This document shows positions 44,281-54,450 of a DNA stretch of 64,000 nt, one piece after another (position 1 is the first letter of the stretch; each line of letters begins with the position of its first letter). A program made the position numbers and the translations under genes. Source of the stretch: Natronococcus pandeyae (GTDB lineage: Archaea > Halobacteriota > Halobacteria > Halobacteriales > Natrialbaceae). The stretch lies in assembly GCF_008122205.1 (NCBI RefSeq), contig NZ_PHNJ01000018.1, positions 1 to 64,000 of the forward strand. Reading direction: 5' to 3'. Under the pieces are notes generated by a model. That model was not told the origin of the DNA. It was given only the letters and a program-made list of their open reading frames with translations, and did not search any database.

Positions 44281-44826
44281 GTGAAGCTCACTCGACGGGA
44301 TGCGGTAGCGGCCCTGACCGCCGCAGGAGTCAGCGCGAGTGCTGTCGCGATGGCTCGTCTCGACGACCGAGCGAGCGAATCGGGTGCGTTTACGGCTCGC
44401 GACCTCGACGTCCTGCTGGCGACGGCAGATGTCGTGTACCCGTCTGCCGTCTCCGTCACCGAGGAGTTCATAGAAACGTATAGCGTCGGTCGGGTCCAAG
44501 ATCGGGAAGTGTACCGAACCGGCATGAAACGAGCGATTGCAGACGTGAATGCGTACGCCGGACGGTACACGGGGACGCCGTTCCCCGATCTGGCACCCTC
44601 GGCGCGGGATCAGGTGCTCCGGGAGATGGGTGTCGACCGGGTCCAGCCGGAACCGGAGGGCACGGTTCCCGAACAGGTCCGGTACTATCTGGTGAACGAA
44701 CTCCTCTACGCGCTGTACAGCACACCGACCGGCGGGGAACTCGTGGGACTCGAGAATCCACCGGGGTACGCTGGCGGGCTTGAGTCATACCAGCAAGCGC
44801 CAGAAGACCGACCCGCAGACGAGTAA
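44281..44826 (+). CDS. Gluconate 2-dehydrogenase subunit 3-family protein
   Basis: 182 residues from GTG 44281. It starts KLTRRDAVAALTAAGVSASA, a Tat-type signal, so it is exported with its partner. The rest (LLATADVVYPSAVSVTEEFI ... VRYYLVNELLYALYSTPTGG) matches the small subunit that assists GMC-family membrane dehydrogenases. Eleven nucleotides separate it from the GMC gene. The subunit acts in assembly or cofactor insertion of the large subunit. Confidence 0.9.
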   Translation: MKLTRRDAVAALTAAGVSASAVAMARLDDRASESGAFTARDLDVLLATADVVYPSAVSVTEEFIETYSVGRVQDREVYRTGMKRAIADVNAYAGRYTGTPFPDLAPSARDQVLREMGVDRVQPEPEGTVPEQVRYYLVNELLYALYSTPTGGELVGLENPPGYAGGLESYQQAPEDRPADE

Positions 44827-44836
44827 GGATACGAGC

Positions 44837-46498
44837 ATGCAAGCGAAGACCCGACGAACGACGCGAGCGAAATCGATCGATCGGGCGCCGTCGGATCGCG
44901 TCGATGTTTGCGTGATCGGCTCCGGTCCGGCGGGCGCGCTCATCGCGTACACGCTCGCCGAGCGCGGTCACGACGTCGTGGTGCTCGATGCCGGCAAGCG
45001 GTTCGATCCCGCTAACCGCGAGCGCCGGATGGAGATGGCGCTCCGACCGGGCCACGACTTTGTGGACGTGTGGGAGATGGGCGGCCGGCGCGACCGGTAC
45101 ACGGTCTCGGGCGATCGGTTCTACCAGTTGAACCGGACGCGCGTGAAGGGGATCGGCGGCTCGACGCTTCACTGGGTGGGGATGACGCCACGGTTGCACG
45201 AGAAGGACTTCGAGATGCGCTCGCGGTACGGGCTCGCCGCGGACTGGCCGATCGACTACGCGGACCTGCGGCCGTACTACGCCGCCGCGGAACGCGAACT
45301 CGGCGTCGCCGGCGCCGAGGACAACCCGTTCGCACCGCCTCGAGAGGAGCCGTATCCGCTCCCGGCGTTTCCGCCGAGCCATTCGGATTCGATCTTTGCC
45401 GACGCGTGTGAGGAGATCGGTATACAGATGCACTCGGCTCCGCAGGCCCGCAACTCGGAGGCGTACGACGGCCGGAGCCAGTGTGCGGGGTACGGAACGT
45501 GTATGCCGGTGTGTCCGGCAGGGGCGAAGTACAGTGCGGACGTTCACGTCCGGAAAGCCGAGGCGGCGGGCGCACGCGTCGTCGATCGCGCGGCCGTGCA
45601 GCGCCTGCGCCACGACGAGTCGGGTGAGTACGTCGAGAGCGCCGTGTACGTCACGCCGGCCGGTGAGACGCATGCACAGCGCGCGGACGCGTTCGCCGTC
45701 TGCTGCGGCGGCGTCGAGACGCCGCGGCTGCTGTTGCTCTCCGAAAGCGACGCGCACCCCGACGGACTCGCAAACTCGAGCGGTGCGGTCGGACGGTACT
45801 TTATGGAGCACCCGTCGGTGTCCACGACAGCCGAACTGGACCAGGACACCCGCCAACACCACATCGGCTTCCCGACGAGCGAGTCCCACCAGTTCTACGA
45901 CCATGAGGAGCCGCGGCCGGGCAGCTTCACACTCGAGTTTCAGAACACGGCTGGTTCCGACGTACACGGCTACGACGGCGGCGGTGGGATGGGGGGAATC
46001 CTCGCGCCGCTGTACGGCGCCGAGTGGGGCGACGACCTCCTCGAGACGATGCGCGACCGATACGGAAACACCGTCGCCGTGAGCGCGACGGCCGAACAGC
46101 TGCCGGATGCGGAGAGTCGTGTGACTCTCGACCGGTCGACGTCCGATGAGTTCGGGAATCCGGTCCCCAACATCGAGTGGAGGGTCGGCTCCCACGCCGT
46201 CGAGACACTCGAGCACGCCCTCTCGATACACCGGAACATCGTCGATCGGATCGACGGGACGATTACCGGGCAGACGGATCCTCGAACGCCCGGGACCGTC
46301 GCCCACCACCTGGGCACGACCCGCATGGGCGACGATCCTGACGAGAGCGTCGTGAACGCGCGGCTGCGCACCCACGACGTACGAAATCTCTACCTCGCCT
46401 CCGGAAGCGTCTTCGTCACAGGCGGCGCGATGCCCCCGACGCTCACCATCGCCGCGCTGTCGCTGAAGGCGGCGGACCACATCGATTCGGCCCTGTGA
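44837..46498 (+). CDS. GMC-family oxidoreductase (gluconate/sorbose dehydrogenase-like large subunit)
   Basis: A 553-residue flavoprotein from ATG 44837. The FAD motif is VCVIGSGPAGALIAYTLAER (GxGxxG about 28-33). A Cys cluster, QCAGYGTCMPVCPAGAKYS, is typical of gluconate 2-dehydrogenase-type enzymes. The catalytic region is in VAHHLGTTRMGDDP. The C-terminus has the second FAD signature LYLASGSVFVTGGAMPPTLT. No signal of its own is visible, so export probably depends on the Tat signal of the partner subunit. The substrate sugar or alcohol is unknown. Confidence 0.93.
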   Translation: MQAKTRRTTRAKSIDRAPSDRVDVCVIGSGPAGALIAYTLAERGHDVVVLDAGKRFDPANRERRMEMALRPGHDFVDVWEMGGRRDRYTVSGDRFYQLNRTRVKGIGGSTLHWVGMTPRLHEKDFEMRSRYGLAADWPIDYADLRPYYAAAERELGVAGAEDNPFAPPREEPYPLPAFPPSHSDSIFADACEEIGIQMHSAPQARNSEAYDGRSQCAGYGTCMPVCPAGAKYSADVHVRKAEAAGARVVDRAAVQRLRHDESGEYVESAVYVTPAGETHAQRADAFAVCCGGVETPRLLLLSESDAHPDGLANSSGAVGRYFMEHPSVSTTAELDQDTRQHHIGFPTSESHQFYDHEEPRPGSFTLEFQNTAGSDVHGYDGGGGMGGILAPLYGAEWGDDLLETMRDRYGNTVAVSATAEQLPDAESRVTLDRSTSDEFGNPVPNIEWRVGSHAVETLEHALSIHRNIVDRIDGTITGQTDPRTPGTVAHHLGTTRMGDDPDESVVNARLRTHDVRNLYLASGSVFVTGGAMPPTLTIAALSLKAADHIDSAL

Positions 46499-47121
46499 GC
46501 TGCGTCGTTCTCACGGCATCGAAGCTACCGGCGACCATCGCGGCATGAGAGGTGCGATTAGAAGTCGGATGCCCTCTCCCGTTTGCCCCTAGGAATCGGG
46601 CTAGCGACACTAGGCCCGTAAGCGCTTTTTTGAGCCCGGTGGAAGTCAACCGTAACTACCGTTCGTCCGGACAGGATATTTACAGCAGTATGGGTGTAAT
46701 TAGACATTTCTTCACACCTCACTTCGGGCGCCGACCGACCGACCTCTGTTTCGATCTGGAATGTCAATAATGATACCGAAATGGTCGACGCGTATATCGT
46801 GTATGACGGTGCACACGGGGGTCGTCTAGAGAAGGGATCGGGCCAGTCTCGCGATTTTGAGGCCGCGGGTGGACGAGCAGATGGCTGGATCTAATCTCTA
46901 GGCTAGGATCCAACCCATTCGATCAAGGCGGATTACCTCCGACGGAGAATGCGGTCAGCGTACGCTTCGCCGCCAGTCGTTCGGCCGATTCAAACCGACG
47001 GATGGCAGGTATATAGGGCATCGACTTGATGCCGCGCTATGTATGTCACCACCTCCCTTGTTAATTCGACAGACGGTCGATTCAGCCGTTGATCGATGCG
47101 GCCGCCGGTCGGATGCTTTGC
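46499..47121. other. Intergenic region, no gene supported
   Basis: Convergent to the 47122 gene and mixed in composition. I see only weak frames and no repeat. Likely terminators for both flanking genes. Confidence 0.4.
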
Positions 47122-48147
47122 CTAGAGGAGTTCGCGATACACAGCCATCGTCTCGGTCGCCGCGCGGTCCCACGAGAATTGGTCCGCTCGCTTTAGTGCA
47201 GCCCGTTCGATGGCTGCCCGTCGCTCGTCGTCGTGCAGGAGCGACCGGATCTGTTCGACGTGCGCGTCGACGTCTTCGGGATGGCACTGGATCGCGGCGT
47301 CACCGACCACCTCGGGAACGGAGTACGCGGTCGTCGTGACGACCGCGGTTCCGGAGGCCATCGCCTCGAGCACCGGCAGGCCGAACCCCTCGTGTCGCGT
47401 CGGAAAGTAGAAGACAGTCGCCTGACGGTACAGCTCTGCCAGGCGGTCGTCCGAGACATACCCGAGGGCGTCGACTGATCGTCTTCGGAGCCGCTCCGGC
47501 ACAATCTCCTCCCAGCCCGTGCCAGCAATGACGAACTGCTCGTCGAGGCGCTCCGCGACCGCCACGATCGCCTCGGGGTTCTTTCGCTTCGACGCGAGAC
47601 TGGCGTGAAAGACGAATTGGTCGTCTCGAGTCCAAGTGTCCGTATTGGACGTGGTCGGGCAGAATCGGTCGTCCACGGCTAGATGGACGACGTGCAGATC
47701 AGTGCTGTCGACGTACCGTCCGATCTCTCGCGCGACACTCTCGGAGTAAGCCGCGATCGCGTCGGCGCGTTCGAGCATCCACCGGTTCGTCCGGTGATGC
47801 AGTCCGTAGAAACGCGGATGGCTGATGAGGTCGGGACGATCGGTGAAGAAGAGATCGTCTGTCGAGACGACAAGCGGCGTCTCGGAGTACAGGATTTGAA
47901 ACAGCGCGGGAAAGCGAAACGAACGGACGTTGTCGGTGGTGAGAATGAAGTCCTGGAAGAGGTGGACGAGGTCTGCATCGCGCCAGTCATCAACTGGGAC
48001 GACGCCGTACGCCGACAGCGCCGCTTGCAACTGGTCCTTCACTAGGTGTTTCGTTGTGTACGTATCGGTAAACGTGAGGAAGTGGACGCGGATTGACTCG
48101 GCGGATTCGTCGATGTCTGGTTGCGGATCTGTTCGACTTCGACTCAT
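47122..48147 (-). CDS. GT4-family glycosyltransferase
   Basis: 341 residues from ATG 48147; the frame to 48480 is arginine/serine-rich and out of keeping. The N-terminal half is the acceptor domain. The C-terminal half has the GT-B nucleotide-sugar site FYFPTRHEGFGLPVLEAMAS (E-x7-E signature) preceded by FVIAGTGWEEI. It likely adds a sugar to a surface glycan or lipid-linked precursor. Its stop lies at the left end of the glycan locus, and the next gene is upstream in the same direction. Confidence 0.88.
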   Translation of the reverse strand: MSRSRTDPQPDIDESAESIRVHFLTFTDTYTTKHLVKDQLQAALSAYGVVPVDDWRDADLVHLFQDFILTTDNVRSFRFPALFQILYSETPLVVSTDDLFFTDRPDLISHPRFYGLHHRTNRWMLERADAIAAYSESVAREIGRYVDSTDLHVVHLAVDDRFCPTTSNTDTWTRDDQFVFHASLASKRKNPEAIVAVAERLDEQFVIAGTGWEEIVPERLRRRSVDALGYVSDDRLAELYRQATVFYFPTRHEGFGLPVLEAMASGTAVVTTTAYSVPEVVGDAAIQCHPEDVDAHVEQIRSLLHDDERRAAIERAALKRADQFSWDRAATETMAVYRELL

Positions 48148-48310
48148 TGGTGAGCGGGCGGTTCCCTGGCGGACACGAGCGCGTCTTTCCGTAGTGGTCG
48201 ATTGCTGCTCGCGCGTACTCGATTCGGCCGGTGGCGTTCGCGGGACTGAACTGCTCGGTATCCGGACGGAACGCCCGCCGCTCGAATCCCGGTCGGGAAT
48301 CGCGTCGAGA

Positions 48311-49504
48311 TCATTCCGCTGAACGGACGGGCCGTGATCGGGACACCTCGGATCGCAACTCCCGGATGTCGGCGCGCAATCCCCTGGATACGGCGCTCCA
48401 CGTGTGGTTCTCCTCGACGAACCGGCGAGCCGATTCGCCCATCGCCTTGCGTCGATCGTCGTCCTCCGCGAGGTCGACAAGTTCGTTCAGGAAGCGCTTG
48501 CGAGGCGCAACGACCACCTCTTCGCCGTGACTCACCTCGAGACCGCGGACGCCGCGTTCGGTTGAGACGACGGGGAGACCGCGGGCGAAGTAGTCGAGCA
48601 TCTTGATGTTGGGCCCCCCCTCGGAGACGGTCGCCGGGTTGAGCCCGATGTCGGCGGCGTCGAAGTAGGGCTCGAGGTCGTCGACGAAGCCGAGGACGGA
48701 CGCGTTAGGTGGCGACGCGTCTAGTTCGGACCCGACTGAGCCGGCGATTGCGACGTGGATGTTCTCGCCGCGATCGCGCGCCGCGGCTGCCATCTCGAGC
48801 AACCACTCGGCCGCCTCTACGTTGAGCGGGTGGACGGTTCCCACGAAGAGGCCGACGACCGTGGTTTCGTCAGCGCCGAGCTCGCATCGGATCCGCGCCC
48901 GTCGCTCGGGGTTCGCGAAGCTGTCCCGAACGTTCGAGTCGTAGGTGGCGACGGGGGCGACGATATGCGGCGTCCGGACGTCGAATCGTCGCTCGTACTC
49001 CTGAACGCTCCACTCGGATTCGAACAGGACCGCGTCCGCGTCGTCGAGCGCGCGCTGTTCCGCCTCGTTGTCGGGCGGCCGAGTGCCGTGCACCGAGTAG
49101 AGGACTAGCACCTCGTCAGTGAGGGCTGTAATTGCTGGCACCTGCCACGATCCTCTGACGATCACGACGTCACACCAGTTGAGGAGCTTCCGGAGTCGCG
49201 CAGTCGACCACGTGCACAGGCACGTGCCGGTGAACTCGAGGGAGGATCGACCGGGGGCGACCGACGCCGCCGCGCGGACCAGCTCGTAGAACGGGTTGAG
49301 GGCCCGGTACTCGACGTAGTGCTCGTCGACAGGGACGCGGCGGCGCAGATCGCCCTTCCGGAACGTCGAAAACTGGCGAACCTGGCAAAACCGGTAGACC
49401 GTGTCGCCGTGCTCAGGGAACGCGGTCACCATCGCGTGCGTTCGGTGATCGCTCCCGTTCGTCGGCGGATACACGTCCGCCGGCGTCACCTGCAGGACGT
49501 TCAT
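48311..49504 (-). CDS. GT4-family glycosyltransferase
   Basis: 397 residues from ATG 49504 (MNVLQVTPADVYPPTNGSDH). The acceptor domain is followed by the donor domain with VVGLFVGTVHPLNVEAAEWL and PATVSEGGPNIKMLDYFARG, the GT4 E/GP-type motif. Predicted to be cytosolic and to act on a lipid-linked intermediate. It is upstream of 47122 in the same orientation with 163 nt between them. Confidence 0.87.
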   Translation of the reverse strand: MNVLQVTPADVYPPTNGSDHRTHAMVTAFPEHGDTVYRFCQVRQFSTFRKGDLRRRVPVDEHYVEYRALNPFYELVRAAASVAPGRSSLEFTGTCLCTWSTARLRKLLNWCDVVIVRGSWQVPAITALTDEVLVLYSVHGTRPPDNEAEQRALDDADAVLFESEWSVQEYERRFDVRTPHIVAPVATYDSNVRDSFANPERRARIRCELGADETTVVGLFVGTVHPLNVEAAEWLLEMAAAARDRGENIHVAIAGSVGSELDASPPNASVLGFVDDLEPYFDAADIGLNPATVSEGGPNIKMLDYFARGLPVVSTERGVRGLEVSHGEEVVVAPRKRFLNELVDLAEDDDRRKAMGESARRFVEENHTWSAVSRGLRADIRELRSEVSRSRPVRSAE

Positions 49505-49957
49505 GGCGTCCCACACGGTGTCAACTGTCAAATTCGTTTGCCTCCTGCCACCCTAGAGCGGAGCGGCCGACCGGTTCGCGTCTCTTCCATTCAGCGGTCG
49601 TTGCGGTCGTCAGAGTTCTCTCCAGACATTGGCGGACAGTCCTCCGGACCGCACTCGTTGGAACCGCAACAAGAGTCAGCCGTTCGACAGGAGAGGCCGG
49701 CTACTGCGATGAGATGAGGGTCCTCGGGATGGAGCTTACCCTGATTTCGCTGCTATTGGTGGCTATTCGTCCGTTACAGTTCGCCGCTTTGGGACGGAAC
49801 GCTCGGCGATATCGCATCCGAGTAGCCCTAGGACCGGTGAGGTCGCCGACAAGACCGTTAACGCTCTTGACATTTATCCCGTTCGGCCCTGGTGAAAACA
49901 GTGCGCCGTATACACTCGGGGGCGGTGCCGTTCTTCGAATCGCTCCCGCGTAGCGAG
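49505..49957. other. Intergenic region, no gene supported
   Basis: A short frame at 49714 has no domain and a weak start. The region likely holds promoters for the flanking leftward genes. Confidence 0.4.
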
Positions 49958-50314
49958 TTATCCGTGGCCGTGTTTCGCGTCGCCCTGCTTTCGGATAGCA
50001 TCATGTAGTTCGATTCCGAAAAGAACTACGAACAAGACGCCGATCGTGAACGCACCAACGTAGCGGAACTCGGTGCCGGTCACATATTGGTTCAGCGTCC
50101 AGTGAAACCAGAATAGGTCTGCCAAACGGGATTCTGGAAGCTGTCGCAACGCACCGTCGAAAGCTGGACTGAGACGATACAGATCGGGGAGCAGTGCCCA
50201 CGCACCGCCGAAAAAGATCACTGTCCGCTTGTACTTGGCGTCCGGAATGAACACCTGAACAAGAAGAGCCGTGAACACGATCCCGAGTGCGAAGTGGGTC
50301 ATCAGACGCGCCAC
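49958..50314 (-). CDS. Small membrane protein, twin of 50318-50686
   Basis: 118 residues. It starts MARLMTHFALGIVFTALLVQ and has hydrophobic segments near the N-terminus (14-34), around FFGGAWALLPDLYRL and FTIGVLFVVLFGIELHD. The pattern LPDLYRL, F..FHWTL resembles YdjM/DUF457-type metal-dependent hydrolases, but length is short. It lies 3 nt from the upstream twin, so they form one operon. Confidence 0.78.
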   Translation of the reverse strand: MARLMTHFALGIVFTALLVQVFIPDAKYKRTVIFFGGAWALLPDLYRLSPAFDGALRQLPESRLADLFWFHWTLNQYVTGTEFRYVGAFTIGVLFVVLFGIELHDAIRKQGDAKHGHG

Positions 50315-50317
50315 GAT

Positions 50318-50686
50318 TTAGGTCCCTCCGTCTCCGGTATCACCGGTTGCATCGTTGCACCGGACGCCTTTTTCATACCATTCGCCGAGCGCGACGATGA
50401 TGACTAACGCACCGGCAAAGACAAGAGCGACGCGCGGCGATCCCGCTCCTACCTCCAGCCGGTCCATGGTCCGGTGGAACCAGAAGAGATCGGCCCATCG
50501 GGACGTGTCCAATGCGTAAAACACGTCCGTGTACACCGGCGTGATCCCATGTAGATCGGGAATCAACGCCCAGATTCCGCCACCTACGATGACCGTCATC
50601 TTATACCGAAGGGAGGGGAAGAACAGGTGAACGAGGATGGCCGTCGCGATCGCGCCGACCGCGAAGTGAGTGAGGACAAGGGACAT
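50318..50686 (-). CDS. Small membrane protein, twin of 49958-50314
   Basis: 122 residues from ATG 50686, chosen because MSLVLTHFAVGAIATAILVH lines up with the start of its twin. It shares WALIPDL, FYALDTSRWADLFWFHRTMD and the two other hydrophobic segments. The pair may form a heterodimer. The pseudogene at 35114 belongs to the same broad family. Confidence 0.78.
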   Translation of the reverse strand: MSLVLTHFAVGAIATAILVHLFFPSLRYKMTVIVGGGIWALIPDLHGITPVYTDVFYALDTSRWADLFWFHRTMDRLEVGAGSPRVALVFAGALVIIVALGEWYEKGVRCNDATGDTGDGGT

Positions 50687-50979
50687 GCTAGGGCGGTTCG
50701 ATTTCGCGTCTAGTACTCCCGTAGCAGCACTCATAATAGTGTGGTAACTCCCTCGAACGAATCCGTTTGAACTGCGGAGTACCGAGAGGAGGGACAACGA
50801 ACAGGAGTCTGCTGGTCGTCTTGGGGGACGATAGCACGAAAGGTCAGTTGATACGCCTAGTGCGGATACCCCCTAGACCGGGCACCCACCGTGTCTGAAA
50901 ACGGTATCATCCAAGGCCTTACGTAGGTTGACATCCTTCGGCAGTGCATCCATCATCGAACGGAGCACCTGCCTAACGC

Positions 50980-52218
50980 ATGAACGTACTGCACCTCTAT
51001 GACGGGCACGAGAAAGTGTTTGAAGGCCGCGGCTCGGTACCGAACGTTGTCTGGAATCTGGCCCGGGAGACGGCGGCTCGCGGACACGAAGTGACCGTGC
51101 TCGAACGACAATGGGACGGCCTCCCGGAGCGGTCCGTTCACGAGGGGGTTCGGTTCGAGCGGATCCCACTGCGAACGGGACCGACCGAGCCGTGGGAACA
51201 GATCCCGTACGAGATGGTGTCCTCGCCGCGCGGCGCCGCGACGCTTCTCCTTGACCGGACGAACTTCGCGGCTCGGGCGCTCAGCCGACTCCGCGAACTT
51301 GAGTTCGACGTGGTGCACGTCCACCTGCCGTTCGCCGGCAACGTGCTGGCCACGGTCGCCCCTTGGATCGCGAACCGGATGGTGTACACGGCACACATCG
51401 GCGAGACGGAAACTCGGGTTCGAGAGACCCGGTTTTCCCCGGACGCGTACCTCGCCCGACGGGCTGCGCGGACGATTGTCCTCAACCCGGAAATGCGAAG
51501 CGCGTTCGAGTCACGGGGCGTGGCGGCCGAAAAGCTCGCTGTGATTCCGAACGGAGTCGACATTGACCGGTTCCAGCAGGTGGATCCGGGTGTCTGCGAG
51601 CAGGTGCGCGTGGAACACGACCTTGAGGGGTCACGAATCGTCCTGTTCGTCGGCACAGTGACGCCGCGCAAGGGGGTCGTAGAGTTACTCCGGGCGGCGG
51701 CGCAGGTGGTAGGACCCCGTCCCGACGTTCGACTGGTAATCGTGGGGAAGATGGACATGGAACCGACGTACGCGGACGAGGTTCGCGACCTGATCGATAC
51801 GACCGGCCTCAGCGAGCACGTCGTGTTGACCGGCTTCGTTCCGGACGAGCAGATCCCGGCTTTCTACCGGCTTGCCGATCTCTTCGTCCTGCCGTCCTAC
51901 GAGGAGGGTTCGAGCATTGCGGTCACGGAGGCGATCGCCTCCGGTACGCCCGTGGTCGGGACGACGATTGACGGGATCGTCCAGCAGATCGATCCCGGCG
52001 TACACGGCCGCCTCGTCGACCCGGGAGACATCGATGGCCTCGCAACGGCGCTCGCCGAGTTGCTGGACGACGGGGCTGAGCGGGAGGCGATGGCGCGAGC
52101 CCTCGAGCGCCGGGCGGACGAACTCTCGTGGGAGCACATCGCCGAACGGATTGTAAGCGTCTACCGTGACGTGAGCGGCCAGCGGAACGTCGGCATCCGT
52201 CCGGAGGTGCGATCGTGA
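50980..52218 (+). CDS. GT4-family glycosyltransferase
   Basis: A 412-residue GT-B enzyme. The donor domain has RIVLFVGTVTPRKGVVELLR and LFVLPSYEEGSSIAVTEAIA (E-x7-E). Its stop TGA overlaps GTG 52215 of the alkaline-phosphatase-fold gene by 4 nt, which implies coupled translation. This pairing of GT4 and sulfatase-fold genes recurs at 54451/55722. The acceptor is unknown. Confidence 0.9.
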   Translation: MNVLHLYDGHEKVFEGRGSVPNVVWNLARETAARGHEVTVLERQWDGLPERSVHEGVRFERIPLRTGPTEPWEQIPYEMVSSPRGAATLLLDRTNFAARALSRLRELEFDVVHVHLPFAGNVLATVAPWIANRMVYTAHIGETETRVRETRFSPDAYLARRAARTIVLNPEMRSAFESRGVAAEKLAVIPNGVDIDRFQQVDPGVCEQVRVEHDLEGSRIVLFVGTVTPRKGVVELLRAAAQVVGPRPDVRLVIVGKMDMEPTYADEVRDLIDTTGLSEHVVLTGFVPDEQIPAFYRLADLFVLPSYEEGSSIAVTEAIASGTPVVGTTIDGIVQQIDPGVHGRLVDPGDIDGLATALAELLDDGAEREAMARALERRADELSWEHIAERIVSVYRDVSGQRNVGIRPEVRS

Positions 52219-53465
52219 AGAGCGTCGTCCTCGTCACGTTCGACAGTATTCGCGTCGACCATTGCGGGTTCGCGGGCTACGAGCGGGACACCACGCCGAC
52301 GCTCGACCGTATGGCCGACGAGGGGATCGTCTTCGAGAACGCGATCGCCCCGGGCCCGAGCACACCGGAGGCGATGCCGGTGATCCTGACGGGCTCGCAC
52401 CCGCGGTCAGTCGCCGGATCGAACTGTACCGAGTTCGTCGAGCGGCAGACGATGCTGCGGGAACACATGGCGGCGCGCGAGACGCTCGCGGAGCGGTTCT
52501 CGAAAGCTGGTTACGCGACGGCGGGATTCTCGCCGAATCCGTACACCTCACGATACTTCGGGTTCGACGAGGGGTTCGATGCGTACGAGGACTTTATTGA
52601 TGGATCACGCGAACGTCTCTACGACGGCATGCTCAACGGGACACTGGACGGACTTGACCTACAAGGGCTCTTTCCAGCGCGAGTGCTCTTCAACTGGATC
52701 CAGCGTGAGGAGGTGTTCAAACCCTGGGAGGCGTTCTACGACTCGATCCTCGAGTGGGTGCGCGGTACCGACCGGCCGTACTTCCTGTGGGTGCTCCTGA
52801 TGGACACCCACGATCCGTACCTCGTTCCGTCCTCGTACCGTACCCAGTCGCGATACGCCACGTACCGCGCCAACTGGCGGCTCTGGCGACAGGGCCACGC
52901 CCCCCCGATCTCCGAGCGAACTCGCGATAGACTGGTCCGCGCCTACGATGACACTATCAGGTACTCGGACGCCTTCCTCGACAGGCTACTCAATGATCTA
53001 CCGCACGATCCACTAATCGTGGTTCACGGTGATCACGGCGAAGCCTTTGGCGAACACGGGACCTTCGGTCACCAGCAGCGCCTCTACGAAGAGAACGTCC
53101 ATGTGCCGCTGGTCGTTCACGGCGGTTCGACGGATACCGTAGCGGACCCGTTCTCCCTCGCGGATCTCCCCGAATTGCTGCTGGATCTCGCTGTCGGCGA
53201 TGAACTGGACGTTGACGGGACACCCGCGATCGCACGGACGCTCGACGGCGAACGGACCGCGATCCGAGGCCGGAACTGGAAGTACCTGACGGGGCCGGAC
53301 GGGGATGCCGCGTTCGACCTAACGACCGATCCCGGAGAGCGCTCGCCGCTCGAGGAGTTGGCGCTGTATGAACTCTGTCAGATATTTGTCAATAGCGTAG
53401 TATATTCAGATCGCGAGAAACGCCGTATCGGTGGTGCAGTCGACCAGTTGCGGGGTAAGCTATGA
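52215..53465 (+). CDS. Alkaline-phosphatase/sulfatase-superfamily protein with Thr at the nucleophile site
   Basis: 416 residues starting at GTG 52215. First metal site: VVLVTFDSIRVDHCGF (Asp10). The nucleophile region is APGPSTPEAMPVILTG. Sulfatases have CxPxR there; here the Cys position is Thr50 and the Arg is missing. Second metal site: VHGDHGEAFGEHG (about 271-282). Thr nucleophiles occur in phospho-group transferases of this superfamily (EptA, LtaS). No signal peptide is evident, so it may act at the cytoplasmic face on a lipid-linked glycan. The role is inferred. Confidence 0.85.
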   Translation: MKSVVLVTFDSIRVDHCGFAGYERDTTPTLDRMADEGIVFENAIAPGPSTPEAMPVILTGSHPRSVAGSNCTEFVERQTMLREHMAARETLAERFSKAGYATAGFSPNPYTSRYFGFDEGFDAYEDFIDGSRERLYDGMLNGTLDGLDLQGLFPARVLFNWIQREEVFKPWEAFYDSILEWVRGTDRPYFLWVLLMDTHDPYLVPSSYRTQSRYATYRANWRLWRQGHAPPISERTRDRLVRAYDDTIRYSDAFLDRLLNDLPHDPLIVVHGDHGEAFGEHGTFGHQQRLYEENVHVPLVVHGGSTDTVADPFSLADLPELLLDLAVGDELDVDGTPAIARTLDGERTAIRGRNWKYLTGPDGDAAFDLTTDPGERSPLEELALYELCQIFVNSVVYSDREKRRIGGAVDQLRGKL

Positions 53466-53650
53466 GAATCAAATTGGGGCCGCTTCAGATCACCAATATA
53501 ATCGACACAAAAGAGTGGGGTGGGAAATGATTAGTGTTTACGTAGAAGGTATGCCCGAACTACTCTCAGAGTTTATGTTCGAGATCAATTCAATCGAAAG
53601 CGATAGATCCTGTATAAGTAACAGGGGTAAACAGAGAGTGACAGAAAATC
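53466..53650. other. Short intergenic spacer
   Basis: A/T-rich spacer before the FkbM gene. A frame starting near 53527 reads MISVYVEGMPELLSEFMF, but it is short and I do not call it. Confidence 0.35.
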
Positions 53651-54334
53651 ATGCCAGGTCCACTTCGTTCACTTTACAATTATGTTCGGGAGATGAATTA
53701 CCGTTACAAATTGATTTCGCGTTCACACACGGTTGACGGAGTCAGTATCCGAAGTTATGAGCCCCTCAATGCACACCGCCGGGTTGATGCTGAGGAGTTA
53801 TTGATACGGATATCTGACGAGATGTGTGATGGGGATGTTATGTACGATATCGGTGCAAACGTCGGCACACACAGCCTAGTGTTGGGAAAGAAATATGATA
53901 TTTCCATTAAGTGCTTTGAACCGAATCCGGAAGTGTACCGATGGTTAGTAGCAAACGTTCGCGCGAACAGCTGTGACAATATCGATACCTATTGGACGGG
54001 GCTTTCGGACAGGGACGGCGTACACGAACTACAACTCGCGCATCGGAAATCGACGTTTGAAGACAGGGGTCGAAATGGATCGAGGACAGCCGAAGTACCG
54101 GTGTATCGACTTGATACGCTTGTCGGTGATGATCTTTCTCCTCCCGACAGAATCAAGATAGACGTGGAGGGGCACGAATTGTCCGTTCTCGACGGTGCAC
54201 GAGAAACACTCTGCGAATACGAACCAACGATTTACGTTGAATCACACGGTAATTCCGATATGATTCGGGCTTTCCTGACTGACATCGGTTACCGGATCGA
54301 ACGATTACCACCGTACATGGTTGCAAGGTCATAG
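53651..54334 (+). CDS. FkbM-family SAM methyltransferase
   Basis: 227 residues from ATG 53651. Motif I is VMYDIGANVGTHSLVLGKKY. The FkbM block is RIKIDVEGHELSVLDGA, and the end is YEPTIYVESHGNSDMIRAFL. FkbM enzymes O-methylate sugars in many surface-polymer clusters. It lies 186 nt after one sulfatase-fold gene and 116 nt before the next, all on the plus strand. A dead relative is at 42158. Confidence 0.9.
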   Translation: MPGPLRSLYNYVREMNYRYKLISRSHTVDGVSIRSYEPLNAHRRVDAEELLIRISDEMCDGDVMYDIGANVGTHSLVLGKKYDISIKCFEPNPEVYRWLVANVRANSCDNIDTYWTGLSDRDGVHELQLAHRKSTFEDRGRNGSRTAEVPVYRLDTLVGDDLSPPDRIKIDVEGHELSVLDGARETLCEYEPTIYVESHGNSDMIRAFLTDIGYRIERLPPYMVARS

Positions 54335-54450
54335 ATGCTAATGAAAGGAATTCCGTGCCCGTTTGCATATCCCGCTCTGTCCGCAGCTAGGTACGCAACT
54401 GGCACCAAAACCGATCTCTCCGGTAGTCATCGAAGCCGAGGTGGAATAGC

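Noticed and set aside
44468-46480. Long reverse-strand frame antisense to the GMC oxidoreductase
   Set aside because: The forward frame has clear GMC motifs; the reverse frame is arginine-rich shadow caused by high G+C.
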